Assembly: GCA_038503035.1 (NCBI GenBank)
Contig: JAVSML010024005.1
Span: 278,401-342,400 of the forward strand
DNA length: 64,000 nt
Direction: 5' to 3'
DNA from: Crocodylus rhombifer
Taxonomy: Eukaryota; Chordata; Crocodylia; Crocodylidae
Shown here: positions 23,004-33,693 of the stretch, piece by piece
Numbering within the stretch: position 1 is the stretch's first letter
Layout: each line of letters opens with the position of its first letter
Position numbers and translations under genes: made by a program
Notes under the pieces: generated by a model
The model's input: only the letters and a program-made list of their open reading frames with translations
What the model was told of the DNA's origin: nothing
Databases searched by the model: none

Positions 23004-24992
23004 ATCTACTATCAAAAACATTGTTGTCTGCCCAAATAACAAATATGAATTTTCGTGCTTTATGTTCAAATATAAAGATACATAAAGGTAAAGAATGAAA
23101 CATCAACATCAGGAGTATTTTGAACAAAATATATCAGCGTGATGAAAAAGAAACCTTTAAAAAGATATAAAATGTACCAAGAAGATATCAGCTGCTAAAG
23201 GCTTGGAAAGTTTCAAAATCAAAAGAACATTTCTAACACACAGCCAGGCAACTCTTTGTCTTTAATGTAATTAAGTCATGTTAGGAGAAGTGATCTTGTC
23301 TTTTAGGGGCATAAAAGTTTCTCTCAGATTTGTGATCAACAGCTGGCAGTGTTTCTTTCAACAACTACCACCTTTGTATCTCAGAGGCCCTTCTTCATAC
23401 CCCCCATATTTCGCCATTTGTAGATGGCCTACCATTCTTCTCTTGAGGAGCTCGTAATATTACAGCTGTGACCTCCAAACAGGCAGTTACATTGCAGCGA
23501 TGAACATTAGAGAGGCTTCCTAAACAAATTTCTCGACTACTCTTTATCCTTATTTTGAATTCCTGTCCCCAAGCGAAATGTGGTGTGACTATCCTTCTAT
23601 TCAAAGTTTAAATATCATTCTTCTTTAAGTTCCTCAAAGTAATGAATACTTCATTGCATTCTTTCACTCTAGAGACAGACATACAGTATGGTTTCATAAT
23701 TCACAAGCAAACATTCAAGTACCTTCAAGCATCAGCATACAACAAACTGAATATATGAAGTAGTCTTTAAACATCAAGTGATTTGTTCACCTGTACAAAA
23801 TTCTTCTGCATCTTTAGTTAAGAATTGCCTTACACAATAACAAAGGGTCAGTAACCTAAAGTTTTGTGCAATATACTCTCCAGTAACAGTAAAATAATTG
23901 GAGTAACCGCAGAACAACAAAATACCAAAATATGGATCTTGGAGAGTAGGGTCAACACCGTAGCTGTAAATCCATGCTGTAAAGCAGCAAATGTTGTGTT
24001 TAAGTGCCATCTTCTAACATGTCTGTATTGAAAGTCTGTCATCCTTTTCATTGTAAGATCCAAGATTTAAGAATAAATGGGATGTTTTGCCAAATGGAAT
24101 TTGAATCTTTGGGGTTTAGTATTAAGTCAGTAAATCACTTAATTTTAGCCACTACAACCATCTATTTTTCTTGAAAGCACTGAGTTTTAAGCTATATTGG
24201 CTGAGCAAACCCAAACCACAGACAAGAGTGCATTCTTACCCGAGTCTGGCAGCTGCTACACATATCTAGGCTAAATGAAAACTGTGACCCAAGCCATTAT
24301 GAATGCTGGAAAGTTCAGACTGATCCAAACTGTGACACGCTACAATTAAGCTTTCTGGTACCAGAATTTAGTAACAAATAGTTTACTAGAGGTTGAAGGT
24401 TACTAAAGGTACTAAAGATCTGCCCTGGTCAATGTTGACCAATAAGTCATGATCAGAATTTCTATGAGCCTCAAGATACCACATTTCATTGCAGCACAGC
24501 TTAGCTACTCTCTTAGGGTTTTTACCTCAGAACTGTACAGCTTGCACCTGGACTCATCTTTCCCCAGAGAAATACTACTATCTCTCTTGCAGCTAATTGG
24601 GAGAACAAGTCAGCAGCCTCAGACAGCAGACACAATGCTTTTCAAGTAGGATTAGCATTTACAAACACAGTGGATTGCTTTAGGCAAGATGGTAACAAGT
24701 GGGATGATCTAACTTGTTCCTATGTGATACCTACAGCTGACTTTGGTTACCTGAGTGGGCCTGGCTGACAGTGACCTAAATATCCCAGCTGGCCACATTT
24801 CCAGCATAGGTGGGGTGACCTGCTTATATGCAGTTCTTTCAACAGGACAGATGTCTCTCTTTATCTTGTTTTGAGCCTTCGACTCATTGTTCCTTATGTT
24901 TTGATCATTAGCTTCCTCGTTTCTGCCTGCTGACTTCTTGTTCCTGAACATCTTACCAGCTCTTGACCCCTCTGCCTTTTGTGTTGAGAGGT
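23004..24992. other. Unique AT-rich DNA
   Basis: No gene is recognised. Short frames on the minus strand (23774-24063) overlap in two phases and lack motifs. Positions 23347-23371 duplicate a piece found inside the hAT element at 22660-22684. Confidence 0.5.
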
Positions 24993-25205
24993 ACACCCTG
25001 GTGCATGCCTACCTTGAGTGTGCCAGGCTGCAGCTCCTCTGTTGCCTCATCAGGACCCTCCTACTGAGATAACGGCTGCACTTCTCCCTGCAGCTTTTAT
25101 TTTATGTACTTCCCATCTGTGGCCCCATCAAGTCTGGGGACCTTCTGGTCAACTTCTTTCTGGCTCTAGACATGCTCACCATAGTGCCTAGCATATTTCC
25201 TAACC
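24993..25205 (+). pseudogene. Decayed reading frame, probably a LINE ORF remnant
   Basis: From 25001 one frame reads VHAYLECARLQLLCC, then a stop near 25070, then a hydrophobic run (LHFSLQLLFYVLPICG) and DLLVNFFLALDML. This leucine- and arginine-rich pattern looks to me like degenerate LINE-type sequence known from reptile genomes, but I cannot name the family with confidence. It is short, interrupted and has no start codon context. A frame on the other strand (24709-24996) lies just upstream and is not supported. Confidence 0.3.
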
Positions 25206-25268
25206 TTACTGAGGATGCTAGGATTCAAAAGTAGTGGCTAACTAATAGCCATGTTCTATTATCCCTGC

Positions 25269-25307
25269 TCTCTCACTTTCTCTCTCTCTCACACACACAC
25301 AAACACA
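25269..25307. repeat. Compound microsatellite (TC)n(AC)n
   Basis: A run of TC dinucleotides passes directly into AC dinucleotides and ends aaacacaccc. It is a simple repeat with no flanking transposon. Confidence 0.8.
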
Positions 25308-25417
25308 CCCTCAGCTTCTCCCGTGAAAATTTATCTGTAAAGCTTATGAAAAATATGGGATTTCAACATTCTGGGATTTCCCAAATAGTTGTCAATAAAA
25401 ATTGACTTGACTTAGGC

Positions 25418-25829
25418 ATATGACTTATAAGGAGAGGCTAAGGGAACTGGTCTTATTTTGTCTGGGAAAGAGAAGACTGAAGTGGGATTTAATAACAGCC
25501 TTCAACTACCTGAAGGGTGGTTACAAAGAGGATGCAGTTAGACTGTTTTCAGTGGCAGCACATGAAAGAAAAGGAGTAATAGTCTTAAGATGCAACAAGG
25601 GAAATTTAGGCTAGGTATTAGGAATAACTCTTTCACTAAGAGGGCAGTAAAACAATGGAACAGGTTACCCAGAGAGATGGTGAAATCTCCATACTTGAAG
25701 GTTTTTAAGACCTGGCTAGACAAAGCCTTGTCTGGGATGACCTAGTTGGAGCTGGTCCTGCTTTGAGCAGGGGGGTTGAACTAGATGACTTCCTGAGGTC
25801 CCTTCCAGCCCTAATTTTCTATGATTCTA
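25418..25829 (+). mobile_element. CR1 LINE 3' end
   Basis: The plus strand encodes the last part of CR1 ORF2: YKERLRELVLFCLGKRRL, then WDLITAFNYLKGGYKEDAV, followed by frame breaks. The 3' untranslated region has gggttgaactagatgacttc, then aggtcccttccagccc, and ends tctatgattct, the typical CR1 terminus. It is 5'-truncated, as is usual for CR1. It differs clearly from the copy at 26061, so the two belong to different subfamilies. Confidence 0.9.
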
Positions 25830-26060
25830 AATCTCATAATATTTTTAAGACTAGAGGGTACTAAATCTGATGTCCTAATTTAATGGAAGTGTTTAGATAA
25901 AGCATCTGGAGCATCTAATGTATCAGCAACCAAGCTCACTGAACAAGCTTTAGTTAAATCACCCCCACCACCATTTTTCAGCATGAGGACACTAATACAC
26001 AAGTTGCTGGAGTCTGCTGGAGTGCAGGAATTACCATGCTCCAGCAGACTCGATTAATTT

Positions 26061-27582
26061 AGCTGGTCCAGACGATCTCCACCCTAGAGTACTAAAGGAA
26101 TTGGCTGAGGTCATTGCACGACCCCTGGCGCAGCTTTTCGAGCACTCATGGTGCTCTGGTGTGGTGCCAGAGGACTGAAAGAGGGCCAACATGGTTCCCG
26201 TCTTCAAAAAGGAGAAGAAGGAGGACCTGGGAAACTATAGGCCAGTTAGTCTTACTTCGATCCTAGGCAAGCTGTTCGAGAAAATTATGCTGGCACACAT
26301 CCATGAGGGGCCAGCAGGGGATTTCATGCTTAGGGGCAACCAACACGGGTTCATCAGTGGCAGGTCCTGTCAGACCTGGTGGCCTTCTATGATCAGATAA
26401 CCAAATTATTAGATGCAGGGGTAGCAGTGGACATAGTCTTCCTGGGCTTTCGGAAGGCCTTCGACACTGTCTCTCACCCTGTTCTCATTAAGAAACTGGG
26501 GGAATGTGGTGTCGACACCCACATAGTCAATTGGGTTGCCAACTGGCTGGAGGGCCGCACCCAGAGTGTGGTGGTGGATGGGACATTTTCAGCCTGGAGG
26601 AATGTGGGCAGTGGGGTTCTGCAGGGCTCGGTCCTCAGGCCCACACTTCAACATCTTCATCAGTGACTTGGATGAGGGGGTAAAAAGCACCCTCTTCAAA
26701 TCTGCTGATGACACTAAGATGTGGGGGGAAGTGGGCATGCTAGAAGGGAGGAATAGGCTGCAATTGGACCTAGAAAGGTTACAGGGGTGGGTGGATGAGA
26801 ACAGGATGGGATTCAACACTGACAAGTGCAAAGTGATGCACCTGGGGAGGAACAACCGGCACCATACCTACAGGTTGGGGAACTCCCTCCTTGTCAGTAC
26901 AGAGGCAGAAAAGGATCTTGGAGTCATCACTGACTCCAAGATGAACATGGGTCAGCAGTGTGGGGAAGCAGTCAGGAAGGCCAACCGTACCTTGTCATGC
27001 ATCCACAGATGCATCTCAACCAGGTCCAAGGAGGTGATCCTCCCCCCTCAGGCCACAGCTGGAGTACTGCGTCCAGTTCTGGGCGCCGGACTTCAAGAGG
27101 GATGTGGACAACATGGAGAGGCTCCAGAGGCGGGCCACTCATATGATCAGGGGGCAGCAGGGCAGGCCCTATGAGGAGAGGCTACGGTACCTGAACCTGT
27201 TCAGCCTCCAGAAGAGAAGGCTGAGGGGGGATCTAGTGGCCTGTTACAAACTAGTCAGGGGGGATCAGCAGGCATCGGGGGAGTCCCTGTTCCCCCAAGC
27301 ACTACCAGGAGTGACCAGGAATAATGGTCACAAGCTGGTAGAGGGTAGATTTAGGCTAGATATCAGGAGGCGCTACTTCACTGTCAGGGCAGCTAGGATC
27401 TGGAACCAACTTCCAAGAGAAGTGGTGCAGGCTCCTACCCTGGGGGTCTTTAAGAGGAGGTTAGATGAACACCTTGCTGGGGTCGTTTGACCCCAGTAAT
27501 CTTTCCTGCCACGGCAGGGGGTCGGACTAGATGATCTACTCAGGTCCCTTCCGACCCTAGAAACTATGAAACTATGAAATTC
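26061..27582 (+). mobile_element. 5'-truncated CR1 LINE, 1.5 kb
   Basis: It begins within ORF2 (DDLHPRVLKELAEVIARPLA) and runs to the CR1 3' terminus, which has ggtcggactagatgatctac and then two copies of actatgaa. The copy is inserted within a MITE, so it is younger than that MITE. Its relatively intact reading frame and CpG-containing words suggest it is among the younger CR1 copies of the window. Confidence 0.92.
26064..27490 (+). pseudogene. CR1 ORF2 reverse-transcriptase remnant
   Basis: In life ORF2 encodes endonuclease and reverse transcriptase for target-primed retrotransposition; the endonuclease part is missing here. Visible reverse-transcriptase blocks are GNYRPVSLTSILGKLFEKI near 26230, a DxxFLGFRKAFDTVSHPVL block near 26440, SGVLQGSV near 26620 and SADDTKM at 26701-26721 (the usual F/YADD catalytic block with S in place of F/Y). 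The C-terminal part at 27104-27490 is open (ERLQRRATHMIRG, PYEERLRYLNLFSLQKRRL, REVVQAPTLGVFKRRLDEHL) and ends in TGA at 27488-27490. Breaks: an in-frame TGA at 26176-26178 where CR1 normally has Trp, a frameshift near 26380 and another near 26640, and a further one near 27050. Confidence 0.9.
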
Positions 27583-27722
27583 AGTCTATTCCAACACACT
27601 GTAATTACAGAGTATTGGAGCAGTCTCACTGCACATGTATAGGCACCCTAGGCGGCTTAAAGTTACTCTAGGCTCCATGTTAGTGTAAAATGAGATGGGT
27701 AGTACAGTTCAGAGATAAACAT

Positions 27723-28326
27723 AGGCTGGAGTAAAGTGTCTGCACATTAATGTGAACACTTTACCCACCCCCCTCCCCTGCTGGCCCAAATCAGGCCCAC
27801 TCCCCTCCCTTGTACCCCAGGTCCCTGCTTACTCTCCCATGCCCCTACCCCTGCTTACTTGCAACTGCCCACGCTGTCTGTCCTGTGGGAGCAAGCAGGG
27901 AAGGGTTAACCTGCCTGCCCAGCCACCACTCCTGCTCTCTGGGCTGGACTCAGCTACAGAAGGGTTAGCTTGCTTGTCTAACCCTACTATTGCCATGGCT
28001 GGGCTGCTGCTCCTCTGGGCTGACCCCAGCCCAGAGAGGAACAGCAGCCCAGCCGTGGCAATAATAGGGGTTAGGCAAGGAAGCTAACTAACCCTTCTGG
28101 GCCTGATCTCTGGGGACAGGCAGGCAGGTACAAGTAAAGGGCAAATGGTAGGCCGGAGCTTGGATGGGCTGGGGGAAGCCTAGAATAGGAGGGCAGGGGT
28201 ATTTTTTACCTTTTAGTCCTCCAGACCTCTGTTGGTCTGAATGTGCGACTGCTCCAAACTTGAACTTGCACTAACACTGATCAACATTTGTGCAGTGGGT
28301 CACATTGTAATGTGTATCAAAGCCCT
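27723..28326. mobile_element. 604-bp foldback element with nearly perfect central hairpin
   Basis: The left end reads AGGCTGGAGTAAAGTGTCTG. The reverse complement of the right end reads AGGGCTTTGATACACATTAC. Both continue with a CACATTAATGTG / CACATTACAATGTG block. The middle is a long inverted repeat: 27958-28022 pairs with 28027-28098 over about 65 to 72 bp with few mismatches and a 4-base loop. It has no coding capacity. The 111-codon frame 27752-28087 is a product of the hairpin composition. Confidence 0.7.
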
Positions 28327-30104
28327 AACTGTACAAACTCTGGTGTGTTCTTATTATTATGTATCATTAGGTGGCTGCATTTCAGCACCAAGTGAAAGCA
28401 ATTCGTGTATCTAGCATCTGTATAGCACTCAGATCCTTCTGGCTAAATGGTGCTTTATAAATATTAGAGAGAGGTATATAGCCAGTTAACCTGGAGTCAG
28501 GCAGAAAGCAGGGTAGATCTGCACTTTTACAGTCTAACTAAATCATGCATAACATAAGCTTTCATAAGCAGAGGGCTCACTTTATCAAATGTGAAGGGAC
28601 AGCAGGAAGCAGAGCTGCTAAATAAAAAACAGTAATTAGAATACAAAGGTTGGGGAAGGAGAGAGGAAAAAAGGAGGGGGCACTGCTGAGAGAGGTAAGG
28701 TGAACTGATAGAGAGTAACAAAAAACAGTTAATCCACTGAAGGACATACAGCTTTTCAAACCTTAAAAAGAAAAAAAAAGAGGAGTTGGACTGGAAAGGT
28801 GGGTAGAAGATTCTGCTGTTATTTTATCTAAACTAGTTTGCTTGTTCTTAACTGAAGGAGGTGGGTTCACTGGTGCCAATTGGGCATGAATAGGAAGATG
28901 ATGCTGATGGGAATTCAAGGTTCGGTACCTCAGAAAGAGACATTCCCTCCCTTTGCCTGGTCCATCCCTAGAGAAGGGTCAGTCTTTTCTTGTCACTGCC
29001 ATTGGTTGTCTTCTTGCTGTGATTGCTGTGGTTTAATACAGCAGAAAAGATCTGAAAAGTTCCTTATTCCCTTCCTATACATATGAACATATCATAGAAT
29101 AGTCAGGGACAAGCTCGTTTGCAGACTTGTTGGCATCTTTTAAAGTGATACTGTGAAAAATGTTGAATTTCTTAAACATTTGCTTAACTCTGCCATATCA
29201 AACGGTCTTTGACACATATTGATTGGTTGTAGTAACGTTACTTTCCCATTCTATGAAGTAATGTGTGTTGGGAGCAAGGTACTTTTACAATAATAGGCTA
29301 GCGATTTTATTTATGGATGACCTGAAAAGTTCTTTGATGAAAGCAAATCCATCTTGAAATAGCATTATCCAATATAATAACATCCTAGATTACATGTCAC
29401 CAGAGCTATCCCAGCATAAAGTTCAGAAACCACAAATTGGCTGAGGACAAACTTGACTACCTACATGAAAAAAATGCATTATAGTCAATGTTCTCAGTAT
29501 AGAAGCATGATTAAGTAGTCTGTTGAAAAAACATACCTGAATTATTGTAACATGCCTTCAGTTTTCTGAAAACAGGAGTAAAAAAAGGCACACCCTACGG
29601 ATTCATTCCTTTAATGCTGAAAACAGCTAGCATGACAGGAAGTGGAGAAAAGCTTCCCACTTGTCCCCTTTTCAAAAAAATATTTTTATATAAAACAAAT
29701 TAGTAATAGAACACACTGAATACTCTTCTGTGGAGATTATGGCCATAGGGATGAAACCGTGTCTTTTAGACTAGAAATACCTACTACATATTCGGTTAAA
29801 TCAGATGATTCAGGTCAGATGACTAAAAGTTGAAAGACTAGCAGGGAGGATGGATGAAAAAAGAAGCCTTTCCCTCTGCGTAAGATGAGAAAGAGGATAC
29901 AGTTATCAGCTGAAAAGAGAAGCTTTTAAATGAAAGCCTGCTTTGAGCCAGAGTTAATCTTATTTACACCTCACTTTACAGCCATTGTGGCTGTAGTGCA
30001 AGTTCTTCATTTGTGCTGAGTGAAATTGGGAGTATCTGCCACTGTTCAATTATTTTTTCTAAACTAAGGTAACTATATAGTCCCCACCATGCTAGTATAT
30101 AAGC
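28327..30104. other. Mostly unique DNA
   Basis: A short segment at 28415-28460 (gtatagcactcagatccttctgg) resembles the 3' end of MIR-like SINEs. At 28555-28600 gctttcataagcagagggctcact recalls a widespread reptile repeat, but both matches are weak. Poly-A at 28768-28779. No gene is seen. Confidence 0.4.
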
Positions 30105-30240
30105 ATCCCACAACACCCTTGAGAGGTAGGTAAGTTCTATTATTTCCAGGTTGCAGATGGGGAACCAAGGCACAAAGAGAATAAATGTATTCAGTCACAA
30201 AGAAACTCTGAGACAGGGCCCAAGTCCTATGTAAGTTTCC
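30105..30240 (-). mobile_element. MIR-like SINE, minus strand
   Basis: The plus strand reads acacccttgagaggtaggta, then ttctattatttccagg, then agatggggaaccaaggcaca, then cacaaagaaactctgagaca. These are the reverse-complemented MIR core and head-proximal parts in order. It is an ancient, non-functional retroposon. Confidence 0.65.
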
Positions 30241-30518
30241 TAATGACAAATCTTCCTCTGTCCTTGGAAGCTCCTGTACTTGGGTCCTTTGTTCAGGTTT
30301 GCTATTAATAAACAGTGCAGTGGTATTACAGTTCAAGTTGTTCTGGGATGTTCTTTTCTTCAATGAGTCTTGTCTTGTGGATTTCACTTTACTATGCTAT
30401 CGGCCTATATTTTGCTGGAGGCTCTGTCACTCACAGGATTTTAGGGTTTTGTTTATGGGGAATTTTATAAAAAGATATTACTACTTCCATGCCGGATTAT
30501 GACATCCAAATTCATACC

Positions 30519-30769
30519 GGGTACGTCTACACAAGACGCTACTGTGCAGTGGTTACTACACATTTATTTAGTATTTGTATAAGCAAGTACTAAATAAATG
30601 TATAGTACCTGGAGATGCATTTGCTGGTGGTACTGTGCAGTCTTTTAAGATACACTAATGTGCAGTAGCCTAATAAAACTGACTGGTATTAGCACTGTCT
30701 GTGCTGGGACGCACTACTGCACAGTATTATTCAGCTACTGCGCAGTCAGTGTCTCATGTAGATGCACCC
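30519..30769. mobile_element. 251-bp MITE with GTCTACACAAGACG ends
   Basis: The left end reads GGGTACGTCTACACAAGACG. The reverse complement of the right end reads GGGTGCATCTACATGAGACA. Subterminal parts (ctactgtgcag and ctactgcgcag) are also inverted. The end sequence matches the MITE at 9099-9565. No clear target duplication is visible here. Confidence 0.75.
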
Positions 30770-32994
30770 ATTAGCATTAACTTCATGCACAGAATCTCAC
30801 TACATATTCCTCTTCATTGTAGTTTGATGGAGGGATTGTTAGGCTTCTTTGAAACTGTGATTTCATATATGTGTAATACAAATAGTCAATACAAAAAGTA
30901 GAGACATGTATGACCAATTTTCCTGAGCACAAGCTTCTCCAGAAAGCTGTGTATTTGTTCTAGTGGACAGGACTAATTAGGTCTAATGGGCGTAAGTGTG
31001 CATATGGACTGGAGAGTAGACATCTTTGCAATAAAGTACAGTACGGGTTTTTGGAGCAAATCTTGGCTCCACTGAAGACAATGGCAAACTCCTTATTTTG
31101 ACGTTCTAATTTTGCAAGTCTTAATGTATTTATGGTTTTGTTTCCCAGAAGAGTTGATTGTTAAAGTATGTACGTTAAAGAACCATCTCCTCTTGCTTAT
31201 TATGTTAACACAATAAAATTGCAGCTTACTCTTCCTTGTGACATTACCAATTTTTAATTCATACATAGCACACAATCTCAGAGGGAACAAATCTGGTGTT
31301 CAGTGAAAGCTTTCCATGGCGTACATCTTACAAACAGTTTAAGTTGTTTTAAATTGCTAACTTTTTGAATATGCCTTTTTCATAAAACACACACCACTAA
31401 AATATTTTAAATTGCTTTACATATATTTCTATTCCAAAAATTTATTTTCTGAATTGGGTCACCACATATCTTTTATTGGGCATGCCTGAACAGATAAAAC
31501 AAACAAAACAAGGTTTTAAGAAACACAGAAAGAAATTGTATTAAGTAATAATTAAAATTACAGAAACAGCCAATATCAGTTACTTAATCAGAGTACTAAA
31601 TGGATGATTAGTAAATTATTAAGCCTAAAGAAAGCACTAAGTTCATCTAGATTGGCTTCCTAAACAATACAGCCTATAGATACCTACTGAATAATTCCTG
31701 CAGCATGGGGAATTAGTTCTCTCTGTTATATAACTCAACTCTATGGAGCCCATTGTAGCTTACTAGAACTTATATTTTAGAGACATCCAATCTTAATGTT
31801 GATGTTGGAAATGGAAGGAGAAAATGGATCAGAAGTGAAATTGTAAACCTCACAGAAAAAAAAAGGAATTCCTCATGAGCTATTTTCCCTTATTTGTTTG
31901 CCATCTAATATTTACTTACGGCGCTGGATACATGCCATGGCAAAGATGTGAAAGTGTCAGAACTCACTTTCCCACCACAGAGTTTGTTGATGTTACTTTT
32001 GCCATCATTGCAGGTAGGTTTTAAAAAATGCAACTGGCCTTGTAGAATGTATTCTATGGACTGCTATTGATTTTTGGGTTCTGCTTTCAAAATCAAAGTG
32101 CACATAAAAACAAAAAGAATGTCTATGTGCTCTGTTTGGTTATGACACCTAAATGGAGGCAAAGGCATATCCCCCTTCCAAACATGCATAACTACAAATA
32201 AAGTGAATGGGCCAAATGCATACCTGCCTTGAACAGATGTCAATCCCATGGAAGTCTTGGACACATGGATTGGTTACATAAATTGTTCGGTCATGGAGAG
32301 GAATACAGATACAGCAGTGTGACTTGCACCAATTTGGTATTTGGTAAGTGCACATTCTAAGGAGTACAAGGAGGGGGGAACCTCAGGAAATATCACCAAC
32401 AGGACAATGCAAAACTAAATGGGGACTAATCCTCCAAAGTTAGGTTGTGCTGAGCTGACTGAAGACGGGATAATTGCAGGACATCCTGACAGTGAGTGAT
32501 GGGGGTAGTTAGGGGCAATTGCCATGGGCACCAACTAGGGAAAAAGAGGACAAAAAAAAGTCACTGCTGCTGCTTTCCCTTGGATGCCCAACTATGTCCC
32601 TACATTGCTGTGTGCTGATTTGGTAAATGCTATGGACAGGCATCCTGCTATAGCCAGGCTCCTATGGAGATTAAATCTGACCTCCCATGGCAGAATACAG
32701 GGGAAAGGTAGATGGCTGAAATACTTCTTGACCTCCTTCATGTGAATACTTTCCTCCTCTGCCAGAATTACCTCTACTCATCCTCTGAAAGAAGCATGAA
32801 TCTGGGCATAGATTTTTTTTCCATTGATACTCATTACCATAGCCTAAAAAGCCAGGTGTCCGCAGCTGTATGGAAGCTGTATCATTTTTTTCCGAAATTA
32901 GATACTGAAACAGGGAATGTGAAAGGGTCAGAGGTGGTTACAATACTGCAAAGTATTAACTGCCTAATCCCTAATTCTAGTTTATAGTAGTCTT
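30770..32994. other. Unique AT-rich DNA
   Basis: I recognise no gene. The region has poly-A/T stretches and small overlapping frames on both strands. A segment near 32500-32590 (ggggcaattgccatgggcac) may be a hAT fragment, but its partner end is not clear. Confidence 0.45.
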
Positions 32995-33389
32995 CCCTAA
33001 AATTAGTGGAACACTCATTTGAATTCCATTGCAGAATCATACTTCTTCTAATTTTTTTTCTGAAATAAACAAGAAAGTTTTGCAAAAATTCTGACTATAA
33101 GATTCAAAATATCAGATCGCAGGGCAGGTGAATAATAGTAAGACATACACACACATGTGCACATGTATAATTCTCAGTTCTAAAGCTCTATTTAAAATAA
33201 ATGTGTTCCAATTTATAAGAAAATAAAACGAGGAAAAACATTCTGTGTGCTCGTATTTTGTTTTTCCTCTTATATTTTGAATCTTATAGTCAGGATTTTT
33301 GCTAAACTTCCTTGTGTATTTCAGATGAAATTAGAAAAAGCATGATTCTGTTCCGGAATTCCCCAAAATGAGTGGAACACTTATTTGAA
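32995..33389. mobile_element. 395-bp palindromic MITE-like element
   Basis: Segment 33028-33112 is the reverse complement of 33272-33351 with about 85 to 90 percent identity by eye (cagaatcat, ctgactataagattcaaaat). Outside these arms lie 32995-33023 and 33361-33389. They match in direct orientation (26 of 29) and, because the core agtggaacact is itself nearly palindromic, also in inverted orientation. The central 160 bp is AT-rich. This is probably a foldback MITE; the family is unknown. Confidence 0.7.
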
Positions 33390-33436
33390 GGACTATTATA
33401 AGCAAGAATTGAGAATGTTCATACGTAAGCATGGTT

Positions 33437-33685
33437 ATGGGCAGATCCAGGATTTCAAAAAGGGGGGAAGTGAGCTGTCCGACAGGGATAGATGCACTCT
33501 GACTCCCAGCTTCCCCCTGCCACACACTAGGGCAGGCACGTCACACTGCAGAAGGAGCAGTGGGACCTTTTTTAAAGTCCCTCAAGCAGGTAAGAATCTT
33601 TTCCCCACCCCCTCCCCCTCCCCTTTACCCCCTGTGCTCATTGGCACATGGCACATCCCCTTCCCTGCCCGCTGCCGCTGCTGCT
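33437..33685. repeat. GC-richer repeat ending in a CTG microsatellite
   Basis: GCAGATCCAGGATTTC at 33441 looks like a hAT-type end, with a related sequence (ggatctagcattttg) near 55157. The segment ends in (CTG)n at 33677-33692, into which the hAT element at 33694 is inserted. The sequence right of that hAT (36404-36660) is probably its continuation, since both sides are GC-rich and CTG-rich. Confidence 0.35.
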
Positions 33686-33693
33686 GCTGCTGT

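Larger units (their letters stand above)
25890..27651. mobile_element. MITE interrupted by a CR1 copy
   Basis: The left piece (25890-26060) carries ctgctggagtgcaggaatta and ccagcagactcgatta, related to the segment at 18.5 kb. The right piece (27583-27651) ends cacatgtataggcaccc, the inverted form of the GGGTGCCTATACATGTG type of end. The CR1 at 26061-27582 lies between the pieces. The left terminus is decayed and its position is approximate. Confidence 0.55.

Noticed and set aside
22729..23127. 132-codon minus-strand frame
   Set aside because: It crosses the boundary of the hAT element into unrelated unique DNA, so it cannot be an ancestral gene.
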